A program made the translations under genes and the position numbers. 64,000 nucleotides of DNA from Aquilaria yunnanensis (lineage: Eukaryota; Streptophyta; Magnoliopsida; Malvales; Thymelaeaceae): assembly GCA_039654915.1 (NCBI GenBank), contig CM077595.1:45415501-45479500 (forward strand), written 5' to 3'. Of the stretch, positions 20,700 through 32,973 are shown one piece after another. Numbering within the stretch: position 1 is the stretch's first letter; every line of letters begins with the position of its first letter. The notes below the pieces were generated by a model that ran no database searches, was not told where the DNA came from, and saw only the letters and a list, made by a program, of their open reading frames with translations.

Positions 20700-23600
20700 A
20701 TGAGCTTTCTGCGCGACTTTCAATGTTCTGTTGTGGCTGAAATGACACAATAGATAGAACGAAGGTGGCCGCAACAAGCTCAAGCCCAAAGGCCTCTTTC
20801 GCCAGCACACCCTCGGGAAAAAGTCCCAAACCAACCCATCGTAGTTCGGGATGCGGAGACCCACGAGAGGAGTCTTCAACGGAAAACATGCCCCTCGGGG
20901 CACGGCTCGCGGGACAAGCGGGGTGAAGACGACCCAAAATCACACACAGGAGGAGCCAGTCACCTGAGGCGAGGTCCCCATCCCTTCAGCGCCGAACTCA
21001 CTCTCCGAAAAGGCACCGACAATCTCCCCTCCCAGAAGAAGAACCTAGCGCCACGATCCTCATGGAGAAGATATTGGCGAGGTTGGACAGAGTGGAGAAA
21101 CAGGTGGCCCACAAACCCGTCTGGGCTAGGCTGTCTGGAACCTTTTGTGGGGATGAGTCCCCATTCACCCAAGATGTAGTTGAGGCAGCCATGCCAGGTG
21201 ATTTCAAAGTACCTCGGCTGGAAACTTATGATGGCGGTACTGATCCACAGGCCCATCTGACCAAGTACAGACGCAGCATGATGATGCACGGTGCTGACGA
21301 CGCTACCTTGTGCAAATGTTTCGAGGTCACTCTCACTGGGCCAGCAACAGCCTGGTATAATTCATTGGCCCCAGGAACCATCACAGAGTTCCAAGAGTTA
21401 TCCACAGCCTTCGCGCAGCAGTTTATCGGAAGTTGGCCAACGGCAAATTTTACCGAAGGGCCGAACAGCACATGACAGCCGAAGAACTGAGAATGGGCAG
21501 ACCGAAATCAGATCACACCCGGGCCGAAGGGTCCAGCCAGCAAACCCGGTATCCCACCGAACAGGCAGGCCGACCTCGGAGAACGCGAGGAAGGAAACTC
21601 CCCATTTTCACACCCCTAAACACCACAAGGACCAACATCCTCATGAAAATGGAAAGGCAGGGAACTCAGGTTCAGCGGCCACGGGCCATGACCGCCGACA
21701 ACAGAAAGAATATGAAGAAGTTCTGCCAGTTTCATCGCGACCACGGCCACGACACCGAAGACTGCTTCCAATTGAAAAAGTATATAGAGTCGCTGATAAA
21801 ACAGGGCCAACTTCGGCGTTATCTGCGCATGCCTTCCCCGAAAAGGAGAAAAGAGGAGGAAGGAAAGGCAGAAGATGAGGACTACGACTCCGACAGGCGG
21901 AGAAACCGAAGTCCGAAAAGGCGCCCCCTACCTCCAGCGGGAATCATACAAACAATTACGACGGGACTGCCATCCTCGGAAAGAAAGAGGAAGGCCAGAG
22001 AAATAGCAGTCATGGAGTATCAAAGTCCAACAAAAAAGCTGGCCCAAAAGGATGGTTCCGCCGTCATTTTTCCCCATGACGACCCATTATTGATCATTGC
22101 GAGAATAGGAAACTGGGACATCAAGAGAATGCTGCTTGACGACGGATCAAATGCCGACGTCCTGTTTTCACACTTGCTGCCGAGGTTGGGTGTATCTAGC
22201 AGCAACCTCAAGCCCGTCACCTCGCCTACCTTTAGGGTAGGTCCGTCCGAACTGCCCGTCCTCGGATGGATCAATCTCCCTTTGATGCTGAAAGGGACTT
22301 CGGTGATTGGGACAGCAGAGTTGTACGCCTCCACAATGGCAAGGTTCATCGTTATGGATATCCCTTCATCGTACAATGCCATCCTTGGAAGACAGACACA
22401 GGGAAACCTGCACATTCGCCCTGATGTCAAGTACTTGACCGTCATTTTCGCCGCCAAGGATGAAGATGCGGAAATCTTCATAGATCAAGGCGAAGTAAGG
22501 AAGGTGTTCGTCAAAACATGAAAGGCTCCAGCAAACAACTTCGCGCAAGCTGTGGAAGCAAAAACACCAAAAAAGGGTGAGGCAGAGAATCCCGCGAAGG
22601 CGGAAATGGAAGAAGTAGAACTTGTCCCAGGCCAAAATACCCGAATAGGGAAAAACTTGGCCAAAGGTGACAAGGAAAAACTTGTATCTTTTCTACTGAC
22701 AAATAAATATCTGTTTGCCTACTCGCCGAAAGATATGCCAGGGGTAAACCCTGACATAATTCAACATAGTCTCAAAGTAAGTCCGGAAGCAAAGCCCGTC
22801 CGGCAAAAGAAGCGAGGCATCTCAGTTCATAAAAGTAACTTTGTCAAAACCAAAGTACAACGACTGTTAGAAGCCGATGTCATCAGGGAGGTCAAGTACC
22901 CTGAGTGGTTAAGCAATGTGGTAGTTGCCACAAAAGAAGGAAGCGGCAAACTCCGGATGTGCATCGACTTCAGAAACTTGAACGATGCTTGCCCGAAAGA
23001 TTCATACCCTCTTCCACCGATAGACCAATTGGTAGACTCAACTGCCGAGTACGGGCTCCTAACTTTCTTAGACGCCTTCAGTGGGTATCATTAAATAAGG
23101 ATGGACCCTGAAGATGAAGAAAAAACCGCCTTCATCACCGAAGGAGGAACATACTGCTACATCAGGATGCCCTTCGGGCTAAAAAACGCAGGAGCCACCT
23201 ACCAGAGGTTGATGAGCAAGGTCTTCAACGACCAAATAGAGAGAAACATGGAAGTATATGTGGACGACATGATAGTCAAAAGCAAACTGCCTGACGACCA
23301 TGTCGCAGATCTAAAGGAAACTTTCCACCAGCTCAGAGCCTTCAGGATCCGCCTTAATCCCGAAAAGTGCATCTTCGGAGTAACCTCGGGAAAGTTCCTT
23401 GGGTACATGGTATCAGAAAGAGGCATTGATGCCAACCCAGAAAAAATTAAGGCTCTACTCGAGTTCCGAACTCCTGCCACAATAAAAGATGTGCAAAGGC
23501 TCACCGGAAGGATAACCTCCCTCAGCAGGTTTATTTCCAGATATGGAGACCGGTGTCGACCATTCTTCAAAGTCCTCACTAAGGCAGCAAAAAAGGAGGA

Positions 23601-25795
23601 CAACCTCGGGAGTAATGACCATCCTTGGGGTGAAGACTACCAAAAGGCCTGGGAGGAACTCAAAATCTACTTAGCCGGCCTGCCCACTTTGTGGCAACCT
23701 CGCGAGGGAGAGCCCCTCGTGTTATAGCTCGCCGTCAGAGAAAAAGCCGTAAGCTCGGTCCTTGTGAAAGAAGAGGGGGCGAAGCATTGGCCAGTCTACT
23801 ACATAAGCAAGTCCTTGCATGGCGCCGAAGTCAGGTACCCTCTGTTGCAAAAAGCTATATATGCCTTGGTGCTAGCAGGAAGAAGGCTGCGACCATATTT
23901 TCAGGCTCACCCTATCATCGTCCGAAGTAGTCTACCTCTGCGCGATGTCATGAGAAAAGTTGATCATTCGGGAAGGCTTTCCAAATGGTGCATAGAGCTT
24001 GGCGAACACGACATCACTTATGAACCTCAAAAAGCCATAAAAGCTCAAGCTCTGGCAGACTTCATTGCCGAAGTACCCACCACCGAAGATAGCCATCTAG
24101 ATCCAAGCGAAGGTGAGCCAGAGTGGACTTTGTACGTCGATGGAGCCTTGGGGTCTGAACACCAAGGAGCTGGGGTAATTATCAGAGGTCCTGAAAGCCT
24201 TGAAGTAATGAAGGCTATTAAGTTCAGCTTTAACGTCACCAACAATGTGGCTGAATATGAAGCCCTCATAGCAGGATTGCGCCTAGCCAGAAGAATTGGC
24301 GTGCAAAATCTAAAAGCCCACAGCGATTCCCAGCTAGTAGTTCGGCAAACGGCAGGAGATTATGGGGCGAAGGACCCAATCTTGGCAAAATATCATGAAC
24401 TGGTGACAAAGCTCATTCGAGAGTTTGACACCATACAGATAAAAAACGTACCTCGATGGGATAACGCCGAAGCAGACTGCTTGTTGAAGTCAAAAACATA
24501 CACCGAGGTACTAAGCCGCCCGAGCATTGAAGTACTAAGCATAGTAACTTCGGAAAAAGGCTGGAAAGACCTGATAAAAAGGTATCTTGCAAACAATGCG
24601 CTCCCTGAAGACCCCATCGAGGTTGCAAAAGTGCGAAGACGCTCTGGGCGATTCTTCCTAATAGGTGAAGAACTGTATCGGCAGGGATATGCGAATCCTT
24701 TACAGAGGTGTGTTGGCGAATAAGATACTGAAATGATCCTCGAAGAAGTCCACGAAGGCGCTTGTGGTTCACACATTGGAACCGATGCCCTGGCAGCAGT
24801 AATACTGCACCAAGGATAGTTTTGGCCTACCCTGAGAAAGGACGCTCGGCAGTTCGTCCGAAAATGTGGTAATTGCCAAAAACACGCAAATATCCAGAGG
24901 ACACCCTCGGAAATGGTGACTTCGGCTGACTATACCTGGCCCTTCGCAGTCTGGGGCATAGACCTCATAGGACCACTCCCGACAGCACCTGGAGGCGTGA
25001 AATTCTGCGTAGTAGCAGTAGACTATTTCTCCAAATAGGTCGAGGCGGAACCGTTGGCTACTATCTCGGCAAAAGAAGTGCAGAAGTTCGTATGGAAGAA
25101 CATCGTATGCAGATTTGGCATACCAAGGGTACTAGTAGCTGATAATGGATCCCAGTTTATAGACAAAGGGTTCCAGGAATTTATCAGTAACCTCGGGACA
25201 AAAATGCACTTCGCCCCAGTAGCTCACCCCCAAAGCAATGAGCAGGTAGATGTATCTAACAGGACCATAAAAGATGGTCTGAAAAAGAGGCTGGGGGAAG
25301 CAAAAGGGAAATGGCCAGGAGAGCTCCAAAGTGTACTATGGAGCTACCGAACAACACCCCGAAGAGCAATAGGGGAAATCCTTTTTCACTCATTTTCGGC
25401 ACAGAGGCCATCATCCCAGTCGGGGTAGTGCAACCATCAATCCGAGTACAAGTTTTTGATGAAGGTAGAAATGACCTCGGCCTAAGAACCAAGCTCGACC
25501 TCGTCGGCGAACACAGAGAAATAGCGGAGCTGAGAAGAAAAGCTTTTCAGCAGAGAGTGGCCACGGCTTTAAACTTGCGTGCCAGGCCAAAAGGAATAAA
25601 GAAAGGAGACCTCGTTCTCCGAAAGGATGAATTTGCACCTCGTAAGCCATCCCACGGGGTATTTCGCGCGAACTGGGAAGGTCCCTATCTGATCCTTGCC
25701 GAAGTACGAAAAGGGGCGTACAAGCTTGGCAATTTCGAAGGTATAGAATTAAAAAATACGTGGCATTCAGACGCCTTGAGAAAATTCTATACTTA
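20700..25795 (+). pseudogene. T2 gag-pol, broken
   Basis: Gag (from about ATG 20700) shows RRSQSPEARSP, MEKILARLDRVEKQV, FKVPRLETYDGGTDPQAHL and a zinc-like FCQFHRDHGHDTEDC. Protease follows with LLDDGSNADVLF (catalytic DGS, 22141-22149). RT has RMCIDFRNLNDACPKDSYPL, MPFGLKNAGATYQRLM and YVDD (23257-23268). RNase H has LYVDGALGSEHQGAG, and integrase has WGIDLIGPLP, LVADNGSQF and SNRTIKDGLKKRL to the TAG at 25793-25795. Stops lie near 20751, 22519, 23092, 23725, 24721, 24817 and 25036. Frames change between 20754 and 20945, near 21440 (with a gag deletion of about 200 bp compared with T3) and near 25350. The integrase catalytic Glu before SNRT is Asp here (VDVSNRT). Confidence 0.93.
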
Positions 25796-26237
25796 GGATC
25801 TCGGCGAAGAAGATTATGCTGTACAAGTTAGAAAAATTCTCTAAGTACGAAAGTTTCTTAGCCAAAAAGTCTTAAGCATAAGAAGTGCAAATTTCGCAAA
25901 AGTGGCCGACCAGATAAGGTTTTCCGAAGTCTCTTGAGTGAACGTGTTCGGGACAATGGAGAAAACCTGGCAAAAGACTTAGCCAAAATTCTTGGGCATA
26001 AGTTGTACAAAAAAGATTTCGCGAAGAAGGTCGCCATGCTAAGCGCAGATAAGGTTTTCTGAAGTCTCTTGAGCGAATGAGTTCGGGACAAAGGGAAATG
26101 AAAAATCTTGTAAAGATACTTAGCCAAATTTTCTAAAAAAGTCTTTTATTAAGATAAATTTGCTTACAAAGAAGGAAGATTGCCAGAAGAAGAAGTACAA
26201 AAGAGAAGGAAAATAAGGCAAAGGGCCCTAGAACAAA
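25796..26237. other. T2 tail-to-tail spacer
   Basis: A short spacer between the stop of gag-pol and the stop of the antisense gene. Two direct repeats of about 120-135 bp fill most of it. Transcripts from both sides would meet here. Confidence 0.7.
25861..26115 (+). repeat. Two direct repeats of about 135 bp in the T2 spacer
   Basis: AGATAAGGTTTTCCGAAGTC at 25912 recurs with one change at 26047, 135 bases later. Each unit runs from a GCCAAAA...CATAAG...AAG start through CTCTTGAG and GTTCGGGACAA. No coding potential. Confidence 0.75.
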
Positions 26238-28653
26238 CTAGGGATTCTCCGCATCCCGGGAGCCACTAGCTCCTGCGTCATTCTCCACAACCTTCGGCGC
26301 CGAAAGTGAAGGGGGCAGGTTCAGATGCTCAATCTTGGACCAAGACCACCGAGGCCCCTCGGGAATGTTCAGAGCCTCCAAAAAAGAAAGGTCCAAGTCT
26401 GGGAACCTTTGAAGAACTTGATACCGAGCGAGGCAAAATCCGTCCTGAAAACCAACTTTGGTCATCTGGTCGGATTTGTCCTTCTCGACACCGAGGTCTT
26501 CAAGGTCCTCCTTCAGATCCGCGACCTTCTTCTTCAACGCCTTCATCTTCTTCTTCTCTGGCTCCTTCTTCAAAGACTCGACCTCGGCTTGAAGCGCGGC
26601 CCTCTCTTTAAGCACCTTCGCCAGGAGAGCCTCTGATTCTGACTTCTCCTTTTGAACTGCCTCGTTCGCAGAAATCAGCTCCACCACCTGGGAGCCGGGG
26701 TCATAAATCTTCTGGGATGAGTCCTTCAAAAGTTCTTCCTTTTCCTTCAGGAACTCCTCCCAAACGGCAGCAACCTCTTTTTCTGCAGCTTGAGCCAGCT
26801 GCGCGTTCTGTGTGGCCAGTTCCGAGCACTTGGCCTTATATTGGTCTATGGTGCTTAAGGCCGAGGCTTGGAACAGCGCCTGCCTCGCCACCTAAACTCT
26901 GAGGAAACTGGCGTACCCCAGTAGCTGCAGAGAAACAAAGACAAAGTTAGTAAGGCAAAGAAGAAGAGGCAGACGTTTAGAGGAAATCAAAAAGAAAAAC
27001 ACAAAGGCGAGAGGTGTACCTGGGTAGCGTGCTCAGAGACCTTTGCGGCAAGGGAGTCATCGTCAGGGTGAGCCTCCATGATGGCCTTGAAAGAGGCCTC
27101 AGTAAGCACCCCCTTTAAGATCTCCTTAGCCATTTGCTGGCAGTCTCCGGAGTACAAATTCATGTCCTCCGTAAACATCCAGAAAGGCTCCTTCGAGACC
27201 TTCCCCTTCGGGATATGGGCATCCCGAAGGGCCCGCTTTCGGGCGTGCTCGGCCACCCAACCCAGAGATGATATCTCCCCTGCATGGAAAAAACAAAAAA
27301 TTGGTCAAGGCAAGAAAATCTCAAAGCCCACAAAAAAGAAGGCACCTCAGTTTGTTAGAAAAACAAACCTGCTGGCACCTCGGCGACGTCGTCATCGGAA
27401 GCCCGAGCCTCCTCGGTAGAAATCCCCTTGTCATTGCTTTTACGTCGCTCTTCGGTAGAAGGGGCCTCTACCAAAGCATCCAGAAGAGTCGCTGAAGGAG
27501 TGGGACTCTGAGTAGTGAGGTTAGCAAAGACCTCGGCCGGCAGAACAGTAGCAGCCTCGGGCTCTTCGCCCACCTCCTCGGAAATCTCTAGGAGAGGAGG
27601 GGGCGCATCTTTCTTCACCCGTTTGGCCATAGATGGCCCAGCCCCAGACATTTTCCGCCTTCGGGAAGCAGCCTTCTTTGTCTGCTCACCCTTCTCAACT
27701 TGGCCAGTGAAAAGGGATTTGTAGAAGGCAGCAGTGCCGTCGCCCATCTCTGGAAAAGAAAGAAGATATCAGCGTGAGTCCAAGATGAAAACCATAACAA
27801 AGGGAGCCAGAGATAACTTACTCTCGAAGAAAGTTTCAAAAGTAGCTTCCCCCCGAACGAGTTTTACCAACCAAGAATCCTTCCCGGCGATGGCAGGAGC
27901 TGGCATCTCGAGGTCAGTCTTATGCTCCTTCACTACCCCTAGCTCCCGAAGAACCTCCTCGGTCATTAACCTCCAATTAATGAGGAAGGGGTAGAGAGAG
28001 CGTGAGGAGACCTTGGGACCCCAGTTAGAGACAGCCCGAATATGTCCGTCGAAGTTCGCGAAGACAGAAGCCAACTCCGGAGTTAGCATTATCTTCGGAT
28101 CTACGACGTCCATCTCCAGCTTTCCCTGAGCCCACTTGGTCGGAACATGCGACCAGGCCTCCTCCATCTTCAAAAAGAAAATTTTTTGTTGCCACCCTCG
28201 ATAGCTGTCCTTGGTGGCAAAGGCGAACATATATTTTTTGCTCCCGGATCCCCGAGGTAGCATGAAATAAAAGCCACCCTTCGGGACCACGAAAAGCTTG
28301 TAGTACTGCATAAAAATAACAAAGTGGGGTTCTATCCCGAAGATGCCACACATGAAGATGAAGGCGTTAAAATAGCAGTACAAGTTCGGCGGAAGTTGAT
28401 TTACGGCAATGCCATGGAATTGGCAGAAGTCGCAAATCATCTTCGGAGGAGGGTACCAAAGTCCGGCCTTCAGTTGGGCTCGGAAAACGGTAACCTCATT
28501 ACTACGGTTCGAAAAGCAAAATTGGTCAGAATGTGGCAACCTCGTAACGGCATACGAAGGAAGAAAGAACTTTTTCTTCCATTTTGCTAGTTTTTTGGGG
28601 GTGGTGCAGCAAAGGTGAGACAAAAGGGGTTGCCAGCTCTCGGGAACAGGCAT
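26238..28653 (-). pseudogene. T2 antisense gene (aORF): 4 exons, one premature stop
   Basis: Exons 28653-27822 (832 nt), 27749-27369 (381), 27279-27020 (260) and 26924-26238 (687) total 2160 nt, exactly 720 codons including the stop. Introns are GT-AG. Domains: residues about 50-160 have the gypsy-type transposon domain (FRAQLKAGLWYPPPK, LPRGSGSKKYMF). Exon 2 is basic, then acidic. Exon 3 has KRALRDAHIPKGKVSKEPFW and FTEDMNLYSGDC. Exon 4 is a long coiled coil (KEKEELLKDSSQK, KKVADLKEDLEDLGVEKDKSD), ending RYQVLQRFPDLDLSFLEAL. The only damage seen is TAG at 26894-26892 in exon 4, where T3 has Trp (RAWVAKQ). Preservation is far better than in the adjacent gag-pol. Molecular function is unknown. 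Confidence 0.85.
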
Positions 28654-29162
28654 GTTGGCTGAGAAACGAGTTCGAAAAAAGGAAAGAAAACAACTTTTGG
28701 AAATACTCTAAAAATCAGAGGATTCTGGAAATCAAAAACCCACCAAATGACTTGCCAAAATCTGGGTTTGAAGTCGCCGTCGTGAAAGATTGCCGGAAAG
28801 GACTCTGTCAAACAGCACTGCCGCAGAAAGCAAGGGAAAATAGCAGAAGCAAAACCAAAAAAGGAACTTATGATGGAATGGGCGATATATAGGCTGAAGG
28901 TGGGTAGACGAACCGGCGTCATAAGTACCCCTTGAAGGCGAACAGTCGCCATAATTGTTCTCTGCGTCTGAAAAGATGCGCCCTTTGTAACCGATGCGAG
29001 TCTCCTCTAATGACAGTGTGGCACGTTTCAGCCGCTGCGTCGAAATAGGGGACACGCCTTCTGACACCCCTAAAAAATTGGGACGCGCCGCTCCAGACTG
29101 ACACGCCTGGTCATGAGACGTGACGTTGCACAAACCTGCAAAAGGAAAAAGGAAAGAAGTAA
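28654..29162. other. T2 antisense leader and upstream region
   Basis: It holds the minus-strand leader (28654-28880), the TATA box and an upstream box with TTATGGCGAC (about 28940-28955). No gene seen. Confidence 0.55.
28880..28893 (-). promoter_or_regulatory. TATA box of the T2 antisense gene
   Basis: The minus strand reads AGCCTATATATCGC, about 235 bp upstream of ATG 28653. Position and core agree with T1 and T3. Confidence 0.6.
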
Positions 29163-29244
29163 GTTGCCTCGAAGACACCAAAAGACAGGCCATAGCCGAA
29201 CAGCCCATATCTTCGGGCAAAAGGTGTACCTTCGGCACAGGTTT
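29163..29244 (+). repeat. Single copy of the pre-polypurine-tract repeat unit in T2
   Basis: CCTCGAAGACACCAAAAGAC, then TATCTTCGGGCAAAAGGTGT. It matches the unit present about three times in T1 at 2278-2510. Confidence 0.65.
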
Positions 29245-29313
29245 TACTCCCTAAAAACTCCCAAAGAGCATCCTCAGAAAGACTACAAACCGAAGTCTCC
29301 ACTTCGGCTTTCC

Positions 29314-29322
29314 AAAGGGGGG
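29314..29322 (+). other. T2 polypurine tract
   Basis: AAAGGGGGG directly before the 3' LTR. Confidence 0.8.
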
Positions 29323-30084
29323 CACCGAAGGGCTATCGCCTCTATCTGACCCGAACTCGGAGCGTCAGGGAATGCGAGGATACTATTAGCCCCCCAGATA
29401 TGCTAAACAGATCGCCTTCGAAGATGGAGAATCAACTATTGCAAGCCGAAGAGGATCTCCCTGAAGGCTGAACCCTGAATCAGGGAACTCCCCAAACTAT
29501 GGGCACATTTCCCAAAGGGGCACCGTTCGCGTCAGAGGACGACCTCATCCAGGGACTTCAGGAGTACAGTATGAGCATTTAAGAAGCCTCAGACATGTCA
29601 CCCACAGACGTTACAGGCAGACCCAAACGGCGGTCTGATACACCGACGCCATCCAGGTCCCATCATGACCTATCTCGGTTCAAGGCTCAAGAAACCTGCC
29701 ACCGGCTACTTGTCCCCTGCGCCCAGAAATTCAGGAAAGATCTGACCGAACACATGTCAAGATCTGAACGGGCTGAATACTCCTATAAATACCAGGAAAT
29801 AAACCTGGGCAAGGGATCGAGCCAAGAGCAGACTCCTTTCCTTAAGAAAACACAAACAGGCAAGGCCTTTCTACTTTTCAGTGCTCCTCCCTTATTTTCT
29901 TTCAGGACACTGACTTGGGCGTCGGAGGCTCCTCCCTGGAAAAGCACCTCGGGGACCTCCTAACCCTCTTCTCTGAGCTTTTCAGGCACATTCCCCTGGG
30001 AAACCTCAATTCCAGACGCTCTCCTTCACAGGAAGTCCTCCCGGAAGTCACCATGCCTTCCAGTGAAGATGTCTCAGGGCATCA
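29323..30084 (+). repeat. T2 3' LTR
   Basis: Near-identical to 19765-20530, ending CAGGGCATCA. Its first bases read CACCGAAGGGC in place of TGATAGCCGAAGGGC, so the terminal TGATAG is lost by a small change. The TATA box is at 29784-29791. Confidence 0.9.
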
Positions 30085-31444
30085 CTTACTTTGTGTTTTG
30101 AGCTAGACCTTGCTTGTATGAATGGTCTTAAAGACCCATGCAACCTCACTTCTTGCTTGTAAATTTAAGGAAGAAGAAGGCATTTTAGGGCTAATCACCT
30201 ACCAAAAAGCTAACCTTGTACATTATCCTTTACTGAACCCCTTTGAGCCTTATAGCCTTATTTTTTGTTTGAACCTTATATGTTTAACCACTTCCACTTC
30301 ATTTTAATCCTTTATTGTCCTTGGAATTAGTGATGCTTATGTGATTATGGACTTAGAGAATTAAAATGAATGTGTTGTTTTTTGTAAAATAAAGAATAAA
30401 TGTAAGGCATACTTCAGAATATGTTGGATTACCTTGCGCTTAAATTGTGATAGTAAAAAAATTTGGGGTGAATTGAGCTTGAATAATAAAAATTGAGTAT
30501 GTATCATTGGATAGTTGAGTTTTAAACAAATGTTGATTTGTTATTTATGATAGAAAAAGGCAAAAGCGAGACCATAAGAAAAAGCCCTCATAAAAGAAAG
30601 TTAAAAAAATATAAATAAAAAAAATCTCTTTCATTTCATAATACTTGCCCTATTTTTCTTTTATGGCAGTCTAAAAAAAAAGTTGTTCTCTTTCCCTTTC
30701 AGATAAAATTATATATCCTCATACCCATGTGAATCCATACTAAAGTAAAGATGAAAGAAAATTTTTTAGGGGAGAAAATTATATATGCTCATACCCATGG
30801 GAGAAAATTTTGAAAAAAAAAAATACAACTTCAGCCTTAATATTTGTGCAAGTCAAATGAGGCCAGCTATTTTGAAACGGAGAGAGGTAAAAAAAAAAGT
30901 GTTAAATTCAATAAGTTTAAAACTCAATCATATTTGTTTTCTAAACTCAAGTGTTGATAAGGAGTTGTGTTTTAGAGATGACTTGAAGCTTAGGATTGAT
31001 TTGGGTATTTAGTGTTCTAGGTGCCCATATTTATTGTTTATTGTATTACTAGTTCTCTTAAATTCCACCACTAAAAAGCCTCCATCCGATTCCCGCTTTA
31101 ACCAAACCCAGCCTCATTACAACCTTATATAAAGACCATTGGACTTAAATTTATATGCAATTCCTTTTGAGAATCTAGTGAGGTTGAAGTTGGATCCCTT
31201 TTCAAGCTCCGGATTGAGAAACACAAAGTAAGCTATTCACAAACCTACCTTAAAATAAGTGCAAATACTTAAGGAGTGATCCTTTACCCCTGGTAATAAG
31301 GACTTAACTTTTTCTCTTTTCATTAATTACTTGCAAGTCAAGTTTACAAGTGTTATATATTCATAGCATGATTTGTCATGGGTTGTTAGATTACGTATTT
31401 AGTTTATATTCTTAGGTTACATTTGCTAGGGACTAGTAAGAACC
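30085..31444 (+). other. A1 3' non-coding region, right part
   Basis: AT-rich Athila tail with no supported coding sequence. An open stretch at 30785-31012 has no recognisable similarity and is left out. It ends at the A1 polypurine tract. Confidence 0.6.
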
Positions 31445-31455
31445 TGGTTGGGGGG
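31445..31455 (+). other. A1 polypurine tract
   Basis: TGGTTGGGGGG directly before TGTGATGAATAC. Confidence 0.7.
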
Positions 31456-32968
31456 TGTGATGAATACTTATAAGTATATTGCTATTAAGGGTTTAGATCA
31501 TCATTATACACTTTGAGTATGATTAATTTCTATATTCTGAGCATTTTTCCACCGGGTTACTATTCATGCAGTTTCACTATTCACACCATTTTTACTATTC
31601 ATAGTTACTATTCACCAACTTACTATTCCTATGCATATTTCATTGTTCATACATATATATTTACTATACATATGCGGTTTACTGTTCATTAATATTAAAA
31701 TATATATATTAAATAATTATTTTTTTTATGTAGGTAAAATCATCACTTGGTGTCCTTTCATGAGAAAAATCATATTTGGAGTTGCAGGCATTAGAATTGA
31801 GTGATTCCAAATTCATCTAAAAGCCAACACATAGATCTTCAACTCTGCTTCATTTTGAAAGCTAGTTTGATCATTCTCCTTGCCGAAATCTAATTATAGA
31901 TGAGACCATTTGTTCTATGGTATGCTGAAGAGCAGTTTTGGTAGAAAAATTATAACTTGAGCTATAGATGTTCGATTTGAATGAGGAAGCTATTGATTTG
32001 AAGATAAAGAAGAGATCTACAAGTTTCATGCTTTGAGGAAGAGTTGATTCAATGTCTACAATGGTCAAAAAATTAAAATAAATTGCAGCCCACCATTGTT
32101 GATTTGTATTTACGTACATTTTACTATTTTACCATTTCACCCACCCCAAAACTCTATAAATAGGCACCTTGGGGGGGAGGATGAATTCATGCCATTTCTT
32201 AGGCCTACTTTTTGTTCTTGTATCATTCTTAGGTTTTCTTCTTTAGTTTTGTTCTAGTTTTCAATACCGAAGCTCTTTCCAAGTGTTTTATCGGTCTTCT
32301 TCTTGTTCCTCCTTTAATCTTTCAATTCATGTTCATTTTCTCTTTTTATATGTTGTTTACTTTTATCATAGCTAACTAATCATTCTTTTGCTAAGGTGAA
32401 AGGGTGAAGCTTTTGGTATAGAGGTTATGATTGATTTGAATGGATCACAACAGTAATAGTATTTTCTTTCTTAATCTATTTAACTTCCCTCCTTGTTAAA
32501 GGGAGTCTTGATTCATCATAGTCAATCATTGGCACAAAAGTTGTTTGATTCCTTCTGTAGAACATGGCTCTGCTGGCTATATTGGAATCTTGAGTTATTG
32601 TTGACAAAGGTTGGCATGATGGATACTTGAATTCATTAGCAAGCGTTGGTGTTTTAAGATCAATGAAAGTTAATACTAACTAAATTTCCTGATTGGGACC
32701 TCCTTTATGTGTGGATACCAATTGAGTGGTAAGATGGGCTAAAATTAATCATAATCGATATACTAAAAGTGGCTCCCCTAACCTTCGTTATTTTAATTGA
32801 ATTTTAATTTTAATTTGCACTTGTTCACACCTTGCACCAAAGCTTTCTTTATTAAAAATATGTAATTTGGATTTCTGAATTCACTTCCCTGTGGTTCGAC
32901 ACTCGGACTCCTGAGATTTTATTACTTGCGACAACTTACACTTGGGTTACAACTGCTAAAGTGTAGCA
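31456..32968 (+). repeat. A1 3' LTR
   Basis: TGTGATGAATAC to AAGTGTAGCA, 1513 bp, matching 12574-14078 throughout with scattered changes. TATA box TATAAATAG at 32155-32163. Confidence 0.92.
32155..32163 (+). promoter_or_regulatory. TATA box of the A1 3' LTR
   Basis: TATAAATAG intact here, while the 5' LTR has TTTAAATAG at 13265-13273. Confidence 0.6.
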
Positions 32969-32973
32969 GGGTC

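Larger units (their letters stand above)
19765..30084 (+). mobile_element. T2: nearly complete Tat-like Ty3/gypsy element with antisense gene
   Basis: A 10.3-kb element inserted in A1. Order: 5' LTR (766 bp), primer site, gag-protease-RT-RNase H-integrase on the plus strand, a short spacer with direct repeats, an antisense four-exon gene on the minus strand, a polypurine tract and a 3' LTR (about 762 bp). The LTRs are very similar. Gag-pol has several stops, a gag deletion and frameshifts, so the copy is not autonomous. It is the best reference here for reading T1, T3 and O. Confidence 0.93.
12574..32968 (+). mobile_element. A1: Athila-like Ty3/gypsy element with captured host-gene segments
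   Basis: LTRs of 1505 and 1513 bp enclose an Athila-type internal region. It has a primer site, gag, an aspartic protease of DLGAS type, a fragment of RNase H and integrase, and a typical Athila post-pol stretch (a CATTGGGGATAATGTC block near 19120). Most of RT/RNase H is deleted. Two non-retroviral coding segments replace the integrase core. T2 (19765-30084) is nested in the 3' non-coding part. The LTR pair is clearly more diverged than those of C1 or T2, fitting A1 being older than T2. Confidence 0.9.
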
